In this document: in pieces, positions 9,815-20,187 of the stretch
How the letters are laid out: each line of letters begins with the position of its first letter
Numbering within the stretch: position 1 is the first letter of the stretch
DNA from: Ensifer oleiphilus
Lineage (GTDB): Bacteria; Pseudomonadota; Alphaproteobacteria; Rhizobiales; Rhizobiaceae
DNA: 64,000 bases
Direction of reading: 5' to 3'
Assembly: GCF_013371465.1 (NCBI RefSeq)
Contig: NZ_JABWDU010000001.1
Location: 1,329,372 to 1,393,371, forward strand
Notes under the pieces: model-generated
Databases searched by the model: none
What the model was told of the DNA's origin: nothing
Seen by the model: only the letters and a program-made list of their open reading frames with translations
Position numbers and translations under genes: made by a program

Positions 9815-10305
9815 TGGCCGGTCTTTCGCACGCCGTCAGCTCGCTGTTCCTCAAGGAATTCGTCGGCGCGTTCTTTCTGTCGATGCGCTACTTCTTCAAG
9901 CCGAAGGCGACGTTGAACTATCCCTTTGAAAAGGGTCCGGTCAGCCCACGCTTCCGCGGCGAACACGCTCTGCGCCGTTATCCCAACGGCGAAGAGCGCT
10001 GCATCGCCTGCAAGCTCTGCGAGGCGATCTGTCCTGCCCAGGCGATCACCATCGAGGCCGGCCCGCGCCGCAACGACGGCACGCGCCGCACGGTGCGCTA
10101 CGACATCGACATGGTGAAGTGCATCTATTGCGGTTTCTGCCAGGAAGCCTGTCCGGTAGACGCCATCGTCGAGGGTCCGAACTTCGAATTCGCCACCGAG
10201 ACGCGTGAAGAGCTGTACTACGACAAGGACAAGCTCCTCGCCAATGGCGACCGTTGGGAACGGGAAATCGCACGCAACATCGCAATGGACTCGCCTTATC
10301 GCTGA
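9814..10305 (+). CDS. nuoI: NADH-quinone oxidoreductase subunit I
   Basis: The TYKY subunit of complex I, a ferredoxin-like protein with two 4Fe-4S clusters (N6a and N6b). In the 163-aa protein the ligands are Cys63, 66, 69, 73 ([11 protein letters not shown]) and Cys103, 106, 109, 113 ([11 protein letters not shown]). The start is ambiguous: ATGATG at 9811. A GGAGG at 9803-9807 is six bases from the second ATG but only three from the first, so 9814 is preferred. The nuoI-nuoJ gap of 137 bases is the longest in the operon and holds two hairpins. Confidence 0.96.
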   Translation: MAGLSHAVSSLFLKEFVGAFFLSMRYFFKPKATLNYPFEKGPVSPRFRGEHALRRYPNGEERCIACKLCEAICPAQAITIEAGPRRNDGTRRTVRYDIDMVKCIYCGFCQEACPVDAIVEGPNFEFATETREELYYDKDKLLANGDRWEREIARNIAMDSPYR

Positions 10306-10317
10306 GGCCGCTGCGTG

Positions 10318-10340
10318 GTGCCGCCCCTGAACGGCGGCAC
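10318..10340. repeat. Hairpin 1 in the nuoI-nuoJ gap
   Basis: A perfect 8-bp inverted repeat, GTGCCGCC and GGCGGCAC, with a 7-base loop, 13 bases after the nuoI stop. No T-run follows. It is probably an RNA hairpin in the operon message. Confidence 0.5.
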
Positions 10341-10356
10341 ATGTGAAACAGTTTGG

Positions 10357-10387
10357 GGCAAAGGCCGGACACGCGTCCGGCTTTGCC
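10357..10387. repeat. Hairpin 2 in the nuoI-nuoJ gap
   Basis: A GC-rich stem of 13 paired bases with one bulged G: GGCAAAGGCCGGAC against GTCCGGCTTTGCC around a 4-base loop. It is not followed by a T-run. Together with hairpin 1 it could act as an RNase-stop or processing site that sets different amounts of nuoA-I and nuoJ-N message; that is inference. Confidence 0.5.
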
Positions 10388-10442
10388 AGTGGAGTGGGGT
10401 TGCAAGAGCCTCACGCCGTGCAAGACGAAGAAGGCACCGATC

Positions 10443-11057
10443 ATGGGTCTGCAGGTTCTTTTTTTCTATCTCTTTGCCTTCATCGCGGTGGCATCGGCAT
10501 TTATGGTCATTGCGGCCAGGAACCCCGTTTATTCGGTACTGTTCCTGATCCTGACCTTCTTCAATTCGGCGGGCCTGTTCCTGCTGGCCGGCGCCGAGTT
10601 CCTGGCGATGATCCTGCTCGTGGTCTATGTCGGCGCGGTTGCGGTTCTCTTCCTGTTCGTCGTCATGATGCTCGACATCGACTTCGCGGAGTTGCGCGCC
10701 GGTGTGCTTGAGTATGCCCCGGTCGGTGCGCTGATCGGTCTGATCCTCGCTGCCGAACTGATCATTGTCGTCGGCGGCGCGACCTTCTCTCCGGAGATCG
10801 CCAAGGGGATCTCGATGCCAATCCCGGCGATTGCCGATCGCACGAACACGGCCGCCCTCGGCGACGTGCTCTACACCCACTATGTCTACTTCTTCCAGAT
10901 CGCGGGCCTCGTGCTGCTGGTCGCCATGATCGGCGCCATCGTTCTCACGCTGCGCCACCGCACGAACATCAAGCGCCAGAGCATTCCGCAGCAGGTTGCC
11001 CGCACGCCCGAGACCGCCGTTGAGGTGGTCACGGTCAAGCCCGGGCAGGGCATTTAA
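10443..11057 (+). CDS. nuoJ: NADH-quinone oxidoreductase subunit J
   Basis: A membrane subunit of complex I (ND6-like) whose helix 3 takes part in coupling. The 204-aa protein has about five membrane segments. The stretch from EFLAMILLVVYVGAVAVLF (about 61-79) is the conserved helix with the pi-bulge in this family. The ATG at 10443 gives the usual MGLQVLFFYLFAFIA start; an open frame of 30 codons upstream runs through the intergenic hairpins and is not conserved sequence. nuoK starts 28 bases after the stop. Confidence 0.96.
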   Translation: MGLQVLFFYLFAFIAVASAFMVIAARNPVYSVLFLILTFFNSAGLFLLAGAEFLAMILLVVYVGAVAVLFLFVVMMLDIDFAELRAGVLEYAPVGALIGLILAAELIIVVGGATFSPEIAKGISMPIPAIADRTNTAALGDVLYTHYVYFFQIAGLVLLVAMIGAIVLTLRHRTNIKRQSIPQQVARTPETAVEVVTVKPGQGI

Positions 11058-11085
11058 TTCGGACGCGAGGTCGAGGAACTAAAAA

Positions 11086-11394
11086 ATGGAAATCGGAATT
11101 TCCCACTATCTCACCGTCAGCGCCATCCTGTTCACGCTCGGTGTCTTCGGCATCTTCCTGAACCGGAAGAACGTCATCGTCATCCTGATGTCGGTCGAAC
11201 TGATCCTGCTTGCGGTCAACATCAACATGGTCGCCTTCTCGTCGTTCCTGAACGACATCACCGGCCAGGTGTTTGCCCTGTTCATTCTGACCGTCGCGGC
11301 CGCGGAAGCTGCGATCGGGCTTGCAATTCTCGTCGTCTTCTATCGCAACCGCGGCTCGATCGCAGTTGAAGACGTCAACATGATGAAGGGCTGA
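11086..11394 (+). CDS. nuoK: NADH-quinone oxidoreductase subunit K
   Basis: A 102-aa membrane subunit of complex I (ND4L/MrpC-like) with three membrane helices. The two buried glutamates that carry protons are visible: [12 protein letters not shown] (helix 2) and [13 protein letters not shown] (helix 3). It starts 28 bases after nuoJ and ends seven bases before nuoL. The length is standard. Confidence 0.97.
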   Translation: MEIGISHYLTVSAILFTLGVFGIFLNRKNVIVILMSVELILLAVNINMVAFSSFLNDITGQVFALFILTVAAAEAAIGLAILVVFYRNRGSIAVEDVNMMKG

Positions 11395-11401
11395 TTGGGC
11401 T

Positions 11402-13396
11402 ATGGATACCATCATCAAGGCTATCGTCTTCCTGCCTTTGATCGGCTTTCTGATCGCCGGCCTTTTCGGTAATTCGATCGGCGCCAAGGCTTCCGAATTT
11501 GTCACTAGCGGATTGATGATCATCACCGCCGCATTGTCGTGGTTCGTCTTCTTCGACGTCGCGCTCGGCGAGCAGGAGCTGATCAAGGTTTCGGTGCTGC
11601 GCTGGATCCAGTCCGGCAGCTTCGACGTCGATTGGGCTTTCCGCGTTGACACGCTGACATCGGTCATGTTCGTGGTCGTCAATACGGTGTCGACGCTCGT
11701 GCATGTCTACTCGATCGGCTACATGCACCACGATCCGCATCGTCCGCGCTTCTTCGCCTACCTGTCGCTCTTCACCTTCGCGATGTTGATGCTGATCACG
11801 TCGGACAACCTCGTGCAGATGTTCTTCGGCTGGGAAGGCGTGGGTCTCGCATCCTACCTGCTGATCGGCTTCTGGTATAAGAAGCCGTCGGCGAACGCTG
11901 CCGCGATGAAGGCGTTCATCGTCAACCGCGTCGGCGACTTCGGGTTCGCACTCGGCATCTTCCTTGTCTTCGTGCTGTTCGGCTCGGTCAGTTTCGAGAC
12001 GATCTTCGCTGCTGCCCAGACCTACTTGCCGGCCGAAGGTGCCGCAGCAGGGGAGGCGGTCATCACGCTGTTCGGCATGCACCTCGACAAGGCCGATGCG
12101 ATCACCGCTGCCTGCCTGCTGCTCTTCATGGGCGCGATGGGCAAGTCGGCCCAGTTCCTGCTGCACACCTGGCTGCCGGACGCGATGGAAGGCCCGACCC
12201 CGGTTTCGGCGCTCATTCATGCGGCAACCATGGTCACTGCCGGCGTCTTCCTGGTCGCCCGCATGTCGCCGCTGTTCGAACTGTCTCCGGATGCGCTCAC
12301 CGTCGTTACGCTGATCGGCGCGATCACGGCGTTCTTTGCCGCGACCGTCGGTCTGGTCCAGAACGACATCAAGCGCGTCATTGCCTATTCGACCTGCTCG
12401 CAGCTCGGCTACATGTTCGTGGCACTCGGCGTGGGCGCCTATGGCGCGGCCATCTTCCACCTGTTCACGCACGCTTTCTTCAAGGCGCTGCTGTTCTTGG
12501 GCGCAGGCTCGGTTATCCACGCAGTCGATGGCGAACAGGACATGCGTTACATGGGCGGCCTACGGAAGCATATTCCGGTCACCTATTGGATGATGTTCAT
12601 CGGTACCATCGCGCTCACCGGCGTCGGCATTCCCGGTACCGTCATCGGTACGGCCGGCTTCTTCTCCAAGGACGCGATCATCGAATCGGCGTTCGCGGCT
12701 CATAGCGCGGTTTCCGGCTTCGCCTTCGCGATGCTGGTCATTGCGGCTCTCTTCACCAGCTTCTATTCTTGGCGTCTGACCTTCATGACCTTCCACGGCA
12801 AACCGCGCGCTTCCTCGGATGTCATGCACCACGTCCATGAATCGCCGCAGGTCATGCTGGTACCGCTCTACATCCTGGCCATCGGTGCCCTGGTGGCAGG
12901 CTTCCTGTTCCATGACTACTTCTTCGGTCACCACTATGCCGAGTTCTGGCAGGGTGCCTTGTTCACCTCGGCCGAGAACGAGATTCTCGAGGAATACCAC
13001 CATGTTCCGACGTGGGTTAAGTGGAGCCCGTTCTGCGCCATGGCGCTCGGTCTGCTGACGGCCTGGTACATGTATATCCGCCGTCCTGACGTGCCGAAGT
13101 ATCTGGCAGAGCAGCATCGCGGCCTCTACCAGTTCCTGCTCAACAAGTGGTACTTCGACGAGCTGTACGACTTCCTGTTCGTCCGTTCGGCCAAGCGCCT
13201 TGGCGTCTTCCTGTGGAAGGAAGGCGACGGCCGGGTCATCGACGGCCTCGGCCCGAACGGGATTGCGGCACGCGTGCTTGATGTCACCGATCGTGTTGTC
13301 CGGCTGCAGACCGGTTACCTCTATCACTACGCGTTCGCCATGCTCATCGGCATCGCTGCGCTCGTTACATGGATGATGCTCGGGAGTTCCTTCTGA
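11402..13396 (+). CDS. nuoL: NADH-quinone oxidoreductase subunit L
   Basis: The distal antiporter-like proton pump of complex I (ND5/MrpA family), 664 aa with many membrane helices. The conserved TM5 glutamate is in [16 protein letters not shown] (about 140-155), the lysine-bearing helix follows near [24 protein letters not shown] (in part about 257-270), and the C-terminal 130 residues contain the long lateral helix that clamps the membrane arm. The stop overlaps the nuoM ATG by one base (TGATG). Confidence 0.97.
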   Translation: MDTIIKAIVFLPLIGFLIAGLFGNSIGAKASEFVTSGLMIITAALSWFVFFDVALGEQELIKVSVLRWIQSGSFDVDWAFRVDTLTSVMFVVVNTVSTLVHVYSIGYMHHDPHRPRFFAYLSLFTFAMLMLITSDNLVQMFFGWEGVGLASYLLIGFWYKKPSANAAAMKAFIVNRVGDFGFALGIFLVFVLFGSVSFETIFAAAQTYLPAEGAAAGEAVITLFGMHLDKADAITAACLLLFMGAMGKSAQFLLHTWLPDAMEGPTPVSALIHAATMVTAGVFLVARMSPLFELSPDALTVVTLIGAITAFFAATVGLVQNDIKRVIAYSTCSQLGYMFVALGVGAYGAAIFHLFTHAFFKALLFLGAGSVIHAVDGEQDMRYMGGLRKHIPVTYWMMFIGTIALTGVGIPGTVIGTAGFFSKDAIIESAFAAHSAVSGFAFAMLVIAALFTSFYSWRLTFMTFHGKPRASSDVMHHVHESPQVMLVPLYILAIGALVAGFLFHDYFFGHHYAEFWQGALFTSAENEILEEYHHVPTWVKWSPFCAMALGLLTAWYMYIRRPDVPKYLAEQHRGLYQFLLNKWYFDELYDFLFVRSAKRLGVFLWKEGDGRVIDGLGPNGIAARVLDVTDRVVRLQTGYLYHYAFAMLIGIAALVTWMMLGSSF

Positions 13397-14907
13397 TGAC
13401 CGATTGGCCCGTACTTTCCGCGGTCACCTTCATGCCGCTCGTCGGCGTCCTGCTTCTCTTGCTGACAAGAGAAGACAGCGCCTACGGCCGCCGCAACATC
13501 CTGAACGTATCGCTGCTGACGACGCTCTTCACCTTCGCCGTCTCGGTCTATATCTGGTACCAGTTCGACAGCTCGAACCCGGGCTTCCAGATGACGGAGA
13601 AGCACGGCTGGCTCGGTACCGGGATTTCCTATCATCTCGGCGTCGACGGCATCTCGGTGCTGTTCGTCGTCCTCTCCGCCTTCCTGATGCCATTCTGCGT
13701 GCTGGCCAGCTGGTTCTCGGTTGAAAAGCGCCTGAAGGAATACATGATCGCGTTCCTGATCCTGGAAACGTTCATGATCGGCGTGTTCGTGTCGCTCGAC
13801 ATCGTGCTGTTCTACGTGTTCTTCGAAGCGGGCCTCATTCCCATGTTCATCATCATCGGTGTGTGGGGCGGCAAGGATCGCGTTTACGCCAGCTACAAGT
13901 TCTTCCTCTACACGCTGCTCGGCTCGGTGCTGATGCTGCTCGCCATCATGGCGATGTACTGGCAGGCCGGCACGACCGACATCACCGAACTTCTCGCCTA
14001 TAACTTCCCGCGCGAAATGCAGACGTGGTTATGGCTGGCCTTCTTCGCCTCCTTCGCGGTGAAGATGCCGATGTGGCCGGTACACACCTGGCTTCCCGAC
14101 GCACACGTTCAGGCGCCGACGGCAGGCTCGGTCATCCTGGCCGGCATCCTTCTGAAGCTCGGTGGCTACGGCTTCCTGCGCTTCTCGCTGCCGATGTTCC
14201 CGCTGGCCTCAGACTACTTTGCGCCGTTCGTCTTCACGCTGTCGGTTATCGCCATCGTCTACACCTCGCTGGTGGCGCTGATGCAGACCGACATCAAGAA
14301 GCTGATCGCCTATTCGTCGGTCGCGCACATGGGCTATGTCACCATGGGCATCTTCGCGGCCAACACGCAGGGCGTTCAGGGCGCGATCTTCCAGATGCTG
14401 TCGCACGGTATCGTTTCGGGTGCGCTCTTCCTTTGCGTCGGCGTCGTCTATGACCGTCTGCACACCCGCGAGATCTCGGCCTATGGCGGCCTCGTCAACA
14501 ACATGCCGAAGTATGCCGTCGCCTTCATGGTCTTCACCATGGCGAACGTCGGTCTTCCTGGTACGTCCGGATTCGTCGGTGAAGTTCTGACCCTCGTCGG
14601 TGCTTTCCGCGCCAACACCTGGGTCGCGTTCTTTGCTACAAGCGGCGTGATCCTGTCGGCGGCCTATGCGCTCTGGCTCTACCGCCGTGTCGTGTTCGGT
14701 GCCCTGGAAAAGGAAAGCCTGAAGGCTCTGCTCGATCTGTCGGGCCGCGAGAAGGCGATCCTTTATCCGCTGGTGATCCTGACGATATTCTTCGGTGTCT
14801 ATCCGGCGCCGGTCTTCGATGCGACGGCAGCCTCCGTGGATCTGCTCGTCAACAACTACACCGCAGCCCTGCAGGCAGCGCAAAACGTTGCGCTTTCGGT
14901 GCAATGA
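13396..14907 (+). CDS. nuoM: NADH-quinone oxidoreductase subunit M
   Basis: The middle antiporter-like proton pump of complex I (ND4 family), 503 aa. Family signatures include [17 protein letters not shown] (with the key glutamate of TM5), [20 protein letters not shown] and [15 protein letters not shown]. The ATG at 13396 overlaps the nuoL stop; an ATG nine codons upstream lies inside nuoL and is less likely. nuoN follows within 20 bases. Confidence 0.97.
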   Translation: MTDWPVLSAVTFMPLVGVLLLLLTREDSAYGRRNILNVSLLTTLFTFAVSVYIWYQFDSSNPGFQMTEKHGWLGTGISYHLGVDGISVLFVVLSAFLMPFCVLASWFSVEKRLKEYMIAFLILETFMIGVFVSLDIVLFYVFFEAGLIPMFIIIGVWGGKDRVYASYKFFLYTLLGSVLMLLAIMAMYWQAGTTDITELLAYNFPREMQTWLWLAFFASFAVKMPMWPVHTWLPDAHVQAPTAGSVILAGILLKLGGYGFLRFSLPMFPLASDYFAPFVFTLSVIAIVYTSLVALMQTDIKKLIAYSSVAHMGYVTMGIFAANTQGVQGAIFQMLSHGIVSGALFLCVGVVYDRLHTREISAYGGLVNNMPKYAVAFMVFTMANVGLPGTSGFVGEVLTLVGAFRANTWVAFFATSGVILSAAYALWLYRRVVFGALEKESLKALLDLSGREKAILYPLVILTIFFGVYPAPVFDATAASVDLLVNNYTAALQAAQNVALSVQ

Positions 14908-14926
14908 CCACAGGACGTGATTGGAC

Positions 14927-16372
14927 ATGACTGCTGAAACCCTCCTCGCTAGCCTGCAGCTCTCGATCCCCGAGTTGATCCTCGCGGTCGGCGCGATGGC
15001 GCTCTTGATGATCGGCGTGTTTGCCGGTGAAAAGTCGACCTCGACCGTCACCGGCCTTGCGGTTGCCCTTCTCATCATCGCCGGCCTTTGGCTCGTCCTG
15101 AAGACCGGCGAGGGCGAAGCTTACGGCGGCGCCTTCCTGTCCGATCCGTTCGCCAAGTTCATGAAGGTGCTGGCGCTGATCGGCTCCATTACCGCCATGG
15201 TGATGACGGTCGGCCATGCCCGTTCGTCGCAGATTGACCGTTTCGAGTTCCCGGTGCTCCTGGTGCTCGCCACCCTCGGCATGCTGCTGATGATCTCGGC
15301 CAACGACCTGATGTCGCTGTACCTGTCGCTGGAACTGCAGTCGCTGGCGCTCTATGTCGTCGCCGCCATCAACCGCGACAGCATCCGCTCGACGGAAGCC
15401 GGCCTGAAGTACTTCGTCCTCGGCGCGCTGTCCTCGGGCATGCTGCTCTACGGTATGTCGCTGGTCTACGGCTTCACCGGCCACACCGGCTTTGACGAGA
15501 TTGCGGCCGCCCTGACGTCGACCGGCACGCCGTCGCTTGGCCTTATCTTCGGCCTGGTCTTCATCCTGGCGGGCCTCGCTTTCAAGATTTCGGCCGTGCC
15601 GTTCCACATGTGGACGCCGGACGTCTATGAAGGCGCACCGACGCCGGTGACCGCGTTCTTTGCCGCTGCTCCGAAGGTTGCCGCCATGGCCATCTTCGTT
15701 CGCATCGTCATCAACGCCTTCGAACCTGTCGTCGTGCAGTGGCAGCAGATTGTCGTCTTCATCTCGATCGCTTCGATGCTGCTCGGCGCCTTCGCGGCGA
15801 TCGGCCAGAAGAACATCAAGCGCCTGATGGCGTATTCATCGATTGGCCACATGGGCTACGCGCTCGTCGGTCTTGCTGCCGGCTCAATGGCAGGTGTCCG
15901 CGGCGTTCTGCTCTACATGCTCATCTACATGGTCATGACGCTCGGCACCTTTGCCTGCATCCTCGCCATGCGCCGCAAGGACGGCGAGAATGTCGAAAGC
16001 GTCGACGATCTCGCGGGCCTGTCGCAGACCAATCCTTTCATGGCCACGGTGCTCACCGTCCTGATGTTCTCGCTCGCCGGCATTCCGCCGATGGCAGGCT
16101 TCTTCGGGAAGTACTTCGTGTTCATGGCAGCGATCGAAGCGCATCTCTACGCGCTCGCCATCATCGGCGTGCTCGCCTCTGTTGTCGGCGCCTACTACTA
16201 CCTGCGCGTCATCAAGGTGATGTGGTTCGACGATGCCAAGGGCGAGTTTGCCCGCACGGCCGGCGAGCTTCGCCTGGTCTTCGGTCTCTCGGGCCTGTTC
16301 GTGCTCGGATACGTCCTCATCGGCGGTCCGCTCGGCGAAGCCGCTGAAGTCGCGGCTCGGACCTTCTTTTGA
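14927..16372 (+). CDS. nuoN: NADH-quinone oxidoreductase subunit N
   Basis: The third antiporter-like proton pump of complex I (ND2 family), 481 aa from the ATG at 14927 (MTAETLLAS). An in-frame TTG at 14921 has an AGGA five bases upstream and could be used, adding two residues. Conserved parts: [18 protein letters not shown] (TM5 glutamate), [20 protein letters not shown] and [14 protein letters not shown]. It closes the nuo set; birA begins in the overlapping TTGA. Confidence 0.96.
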   Translation: MTAETLLASLQLSIPELILAVGAMALLMIGVFAGEKSTSTVTGLAVALLIIAGLWLVLKTGEGEAYGGAFLSDPFAKFMKVLALIGSITAMVMTVGHARSSQIDRFEFPVLLVLATLGMLLMISANDLMSLYLSLELQSLALYVVAAINRDSIRSTEAGLKYFVLGALSSGMLLYGMSLVYGFTGHTGFDEIAAALTSTGTPSLGLIFGLVFILAGLAFKISAVPFHMWTPDVYEGAPTPVTAFFAAAPKVAAMAIFVRIVINAFEPVVVQWQQIVVFISIASMLLGAFAAIGQKNIKRLMAYSSIGHMGYALVGLAAGSMAGVRGVLLYMLIYMVMTLGTFACILAMRRKDGENVESVDDLAGLSQTNPFMATVLTVLMFSLAGIPPMAGFFGKYFVFMAAIEAHLYALAIIGVLASVVGAYYYLRVIKVMWFDDAKGEFARTAGELRLVFGLSGLFVLGYVLIGGPLGEAAEVAARTFF

Positions 16373-17136
16373 TCGGCCTTGAAGGCGGCGGCCGGGGTTC
16401 GCTCGACGATTTCCGGCACGTCGCGCTCAATGAAGTCGGTTCCACCAACAGCGAATGCCTGGCGCGGGCGCGAGAGGGAGACAGGGGAAACCTCTGGATC
16501 ACCGCCGCACGCCAGACAGGCGGACGTGGCCGACGCGGCCGGGCCTGGTTTTCAGAGCCCGGCAATCTCTATGCCTCGCTCCTCTTGATTGAACCGGCGC
16601 CCATCGAGCTGCTGCACTCGCTACCGCTGGCCGTGGCGGTGGCGGTTCACAGGGCTATCCGCAAGGTGATGCCGCTTGCCGGCGCGCCGGTCGAGATCAA
16701 ATGGCCGAACGATATTCTCATCGACGGCAAGAAGACCTGCGGCATCCTGCTTGAAGGCGAGAGCCTGGCAGACGGCCGTCGCGCGCTGGTCATCGGCTGC
16801 GGCATCAATATTGCCGTCATGCCGGATGAAGCGCTCTACCCGGTGACGTCCCTTCGCAACGAGGGCGCGTCGGTATCGCCGGACGAATTGTTTGCCCACC
16901 TGTTCCTGACTATGGCCGAGACGCTTTCCGTTTGGGACCAGGGCCGGGGTGTGGCACACATCATAGACCAATGGCGGGCGGCAGCGCGCGGCATCGGCGA
17001 GACCATTAAGGTGAACCTGCCGGATCGGTCGCTTTCCGGCCGCTTTGCCGGTATTGATCAGGACGGCCGGTTGATGCTCGATACGGGCTCGGACACGATG
17101 CAGACGATCGCCGCCGGCGACGTATTTTTCGGATAA
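16369..17136 (+). CDS. birA: Biotin--[acetyl-CoA-carboxylase] ligase
   Basis: It activates biotin with ATP and attaches it to the lysine of AccB (encoded here at 63.3 kb) and other carboxylases. The 255-aa protein is the short, monofunctional type: it has no N-terminal DNA-binding domain, so it is not a repressor like E. coli BirA. The GRGRRGRAW loop (about 51-59) is the ATP/biotin-binding signature, followed by EIKWPNDIL and the lysine in KTCGILLE. The only reasonable start is the TTG at 16369 inside TTGA with the nuoN stop, which implies coupling. The match to the family begins near residue 15. Confidence 0.93.
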   Translation: MIGLEGGGRGSLDDFRHVALNEVGSTNSECLARAREGDRGNLWITAARQTGGRGRRGRAWFSEPGNLYASLLLIEPAPIELLHSLPLAVAVAVHRAIRKVMPLAGAPVEIKWPNDILIDGKKTCGILLEGESLADGRRALVIGCGINIAVMPDEALYPVTSLRNEGASVSPDELFAHLFLTMAETLSVWDQGRGVAHIIDQWRAAARGIGETIKVNLPDRSLSGRFAGIDQDGRLMLDTGSDTMQTIAAGDVFFG

Positions 17137-17159
17137 TCAAAACAAGGGCGCATCAAAAC

Positions 17160-18827
17160 ATGGCGCAAGAAGAAGAACTGGTGTTCTTGCCGCTCGGCGG
17201 CGTCGGCGAAATCGGGATGAACCTTGGCCTTTACGGCTATGGCAAGCCCGGGAACCGGCAGTGGATAATGGTCGATTGCGGCGTCACTTTTCCGGGTCCT
17301 GAGCTTCCGGGCGTCGATCTGGTGCTGGCCGATATCAGCTTCCTGGCGGAAGAGCGCCGCAATCTCAAGGGCATCATCATCACCCACGCCCACGAGGATC
17401 ACTATGGTGGCCTCAACGATCTCTGGCCGGGGCTGAACGTTCCGGTCTATGCCTCGCCGTTTACGGCCGGCATGCTGGAAGCCAAGCGCGACTTCGAAAG
17501 GAGCCGCGGTGAAATCCCGATCACGATCTTCAAGCAGGGCGACCGCATCAATGTCGGCCCGTTCGAGATCGAGGCCGTCGGCGTCAACCACTCGATCCCC
17601 GAGCCGATGTCGCTGATCATCCGCACGCCGCTCGGCGCCGTCGTGCACACCGGTGACTGGAAGATCGACCTTCAGCCGTCGCTCGGTCCGCTTACCGACG
17701 AGCAGCGCTTCCGCAAGATCGGCGACGAGGGCGTGCTGGCGCTGGTCTGCGATTCAACCAATGCGCTTCGCGACGGCGTCTCGCCGTCGGAACAGGAAGT
17801 TTCCGCCAGTCTGACCGAGATCATCTCGAAAGCCGAAGGGCGCGTGGCGATAACCACTTTCTCCTCGAATGTGGGACGTATCCGCTCGATCGCCGAAGCG
17901 GCGGAAGAGGCCGGTCGTGACGTGCTTCTTCTCGGCAGTTCGATGAAGCGTGTCGTCGCCGTCGCCCGAGATCTCGGCCTGATGGAAGGGATCAAGCCGT
18001 TCCTCGCCGAAGACGAGTTCGGCTACGTGCCGCGCGACAAGGTCGTCGTTATCCTGACGGGCAGCCAGGGCGAACCGCGTGCGGCGCTCGCCAAGATCGC
18101 TCGCGACGAGATGCGAAACGTCGCCTTCTCCGCTGGAGATACGGTTGTGTTTTCGTCGCGCACCATTCCCGGCAACGAGAAGGCGATCAACGATATCAAG
18201 AACGGCCTGATCGAGCAGGGCATCCACATCATTACCGACAGTGAAGCGCTGGTGCATGTGTCGGGTCACCCGCGCCGCAGCGAACTGCAGCAGATGTACC
18301 AGTGGGTCCGTCCGCAGATCCTCGTTCCGGTGCATGGGGAAGCGGCACATCTGACGGCGCACGGTGAACTTGGACGTCAGTCGGGTATCGCCAGCGTCCC
18401 GCGTCTTCGCAACGGCGAGATGCTGCGCCTGGCACCCGGCCCGGCTGAGGTCATCGACACCGTGCCGCATGGCCGGATCTACAAGGATGGCTCGCTGATC
18501 GGCGACTTCGAGGAAATGGGTATCGGCGAGCGGCGCAAGCTCTCCTTTGCCGGACATGTCTCCGTCAACGTTGTGCTCGACAATCGCTACGACTTTCTCG
18601 GCGATCCGGACCTTGTTGCCATCGGCCTGCCCGAGTTTGACGACGAGGGCGAGGACATGGAAGACACGCTCTATGACGCCGTTCTCGGCGCTGTAGAGAG
18701 CATCCCGCGTGCCAAGCGCAAGGATCTGGCCATGCTGCAGGAGGCGGTGCGCCGCGCCGTGCGCAGCACGACCAACCAGATCTGGGGCAAGAAGCCTGTG
18801 GTCACAGTGTTCGTCACCAAGGTCTGA
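17160..18827 (+). CDS. rnj: Ribonuclease J
   Basis: A metallo-beta-lactamase/beta-CASP ribonuclease with 5'-3' exo- and endonuclease activity; in alphaproteobacteria it matures 23S rRNA and degrades mRNA. The 555-aa protein shows the zinc motif HAHEDHYGG (about residues 77-85), the later HTGDWKID, and the beta-CASP stretch up to HVSGHPRR, followed by the RNase J C-terminal domain. It starts 23 bases after birA. A perfect 12-bp hairpin begins five bases past its stop, a place where an RNase could act on its own message. Confidence 0.95.
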   Translation: MAQEEELVFLPLGGVGEIGMNLGLYGYGKPGNRQWIMVDCGVTFPGPELPGVDLVLADISFLAEERRNLKGIIITHAHEDHYGGLNDLWPGLNVPVYASPFTAGMLEAKRDFERSRGEIPITIFKQGDRINVGPFEIEAVGVNHSIPEPMSLIIRTPLGAVVHTGDWKIDLQPSLGPLTDEQRFRKIGDEGVLALVCDSTNALRDGVSPSEQEVSASLTEIISKAEGRVAITTFSSNVGRIRSIAEAAEEAGRDVLLLGSSMKRVVAVARDLGLMEGIKPFLAEDEFGYVPRDKVVVILTGSQGEPRAALAKIARDEMRNVAFSAGDTVVFSSRTIPGNEKAINDIKNGLIEQGIHIITDSEALVHVSGHPRRSELQQMYQWVRPQILVPVHGEAAHLTAHGELGRQSGIASVPRLRNGEMLRLAPGPAEVIDTVPHGRIYKDGSLIGDFEEMGIGERRKLSFAGHVSVNVVLDNRYDFLGDPDLVAIGLPEFDDEGEDMEDTLYDAVLGAVESIPRAKRKDLAMLQEAVRRAVRSTTNQIWGKKPVVTVFVTKV

Positions 18828-18832
18828 TTTTC

Positions 18833-18867
18833 TTCAAGCCCCCGGCGTTGTAGATCGGGGGCTTGAA
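18833..18867. repeat. Strong hairpin directly after rnj
   Basis: A perfect 12-bp inverted repeat (TTCAAGCCCCCG and CGGGGGCTTGAA) with an 11-base loop, five bases after the rnj stop and 26 bases before mce. There is no T-run on either strand, so factor-independent termination is unlikely to be efficient. A role in mRNA stability or partial termination is possible. Confidence 0.55.
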
Positions 18868-18893
18868 ACCGGCACGAAGGTGGGAGGATCGCA

Positions 18894-19298
18894 ATGCTCG
18901 GACGGGTGAACCACGTGGCAATCGCCGTGCCGGATCTCGCATCCGCTACCACGAGCTATCGCACGACGCTCGGCGCGACGGTGACAGAGCCGCAGGCCTT
19001 GCCCGAGCACGGGGTTACCGTCGTCTTCGTGACACTACCGAACACCAAGGTCGAACTGCTGGAGCCGCTTGGCGATGCCTCGCCGATTGCAGCATTCCTG
19101 GCCAAAAACCCGTCCGGCGGCATGCACCATATCTGCTACGAGGTCGAGGACATCATTGCTGCCCGTGACACGCTGAAAGCGTCCGGCGCACGCGTTCTCG
19201 GTGACGGCGAGCCGAAGATCGGTGCCCATGGCAAGCCGGTGCTCTTTCTGCACCCCAAGGATTTTCAAGGCACCTTGATCGAACTTGAACAGGTGTGA
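18894..19298 (+). CDS. mce: Methylmalonyl-CoA epimerase
   Basis: It interconverts (2R)- and (2S)-methylmalonyl-CoA in propionate catabolism, feeding the B12-dependent mutase. The 134-aa protein is a double vicinal-oxygen-chelate (glyoxalase-fold) enzyme. Metal ligands expected for the family are present: His7 (NHVAIAV), a histidine in GGMHHICYEV (78/79) and Glu130 near the end (LIELEQV). The start has a GGAGG 11 bases upstream. No mutase gene is in this window. Confidence 0.9.
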   Translation: MLGRVNHVAIAVPDLASATTSYRTTLGATVTEPQALPEHGVTVVFVTLPNTKVELLEPLGDASPIAAFLAKNPSGGMHHICYEVEDIIAARDTLKASGARVLGDGEPKIGAHGKPVLFLHPKDFQGTLIELEQV

Positions 19299-19426
19299 CA
19301 GTTGATCGCGCGATGCCGGTTTGTGTGATCGCATCCATGGCGTTATAAGCAGGCCAGAATGTCGAGAGGATTGTTCCGGAGAGAGCCAGTGTGCACTTCG
19401 GGCGAGGTCCTCACCAGGAGCCGGAA

Positions 19427-19696
19427 ATGCCGCTTTTTTCCACCTTTGCCATCTACTTCATTATCTGGTGGCTGACTCTGTTTGCCGTGCTGCCGCTTGG
19501 CGTGCGCACCCAGGCGGAGGAAAACGAGGTGGTTCCCGGCACCGTCGAAAGTGCACCGGCGCGGTTCCGTGCCAAGCGCGTTATTCTGTTGACGACGGCG
19601 ATCGCCGCGGTCATCCAGCTCGCCTGGTACATCGTATCGGTGCGGCTCGGCTACGGCATCGACAGCATTCCGCGCTTCTATCCGAAGTTCTACTGA
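19427..19696 (+). CDS. DUF1467 family membrane protein
   Basis: An 89-aa protein with two membrane helices (about residues 7-26 and 48-68), matching the DUF1467 family found in most rhizobia. The segment FAIYFIIWWLTLFAVLPLG is typical. The ATG at 19427 has CAGGAG seven bases upstream. The family's conserved position upstream of proS and the lol genes is seen here too. Function unknown. Confidence 0.85.
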   Translation: MPLFSTFAIYFIIWWLTLFAVLPLGVRTQAEENEVVPGTVESAPARFRAKRVILLTTAIAAVIQLAWYIVSVRLGYGIDSIPRFYPKFY

Positions 19697-19930
19697 GGCG
19701 ATCACCGGGATGGGCGCGGACGCTTAACGTCTGTGTTTTTCGGTCGATACTGACCGCTTGCCAACAATCCCCAGTTAAGTGTTTTCATTTTTCGACTGCA
19801 CGGGTCCAAGGAAGTCGCTCGGGCGGCCCGTGGCGTGAAACCCGGGCAATCCTACGATTGACTGCCCAGAAATTGACACAGTTCAAGAAAGTGTTGCTGC
19901 TTCGCGGCAGTCTCGCTTGGCGAAAGGCAA

Positions 19931-19959
19931 AAAAAAACAAGGCTGAAAGCCTTGTTTTT
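19931..19959 (+). terminator. Bidirectional factor-independent terminator
   Basis: A 9-bp perfect stem (AACAAGGCT and AGCCTTGTT) around GAA, with an A-run before and a T-run after it, so it should work on both strands. On the plus strand it would close the nuo-birA-rnj-mce-DUF1467 region. Confidence 0.85.
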
Positions 19960-20158
19960 CAAGTATCGCGTGATCTTTAATCCGTTTCCGGCGGCAGCGA
20001 CGAAGCGCGCCTAAGATCTTATCCTCCCAAGACTTGACCGCGAAAGTCGGCAAGAATTTAGACTTCATGCCTGTTTTGTGAGCCGAAATTAGCCCAAACA
20101 TTGGGCGATGTCACCCTGTTTTTTTGCATTTTTGCTACAGTTGGATAAAATTTCTCCG

Positions 20159-20187
20159 TTGACAAGCATCGTCGCAATCCTGTTACT
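20159..20187 (+). promoter_or_regulatory. Weak candidate promoter for proS
   Basis: A perfect TTGACA at 20159-20164 is followed after 17 bases by GTTACT, which matches the -10 consensus at only three positions. It lies about 290 bases upstream of proS, so the leader would be long. Confidence 0.25.
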
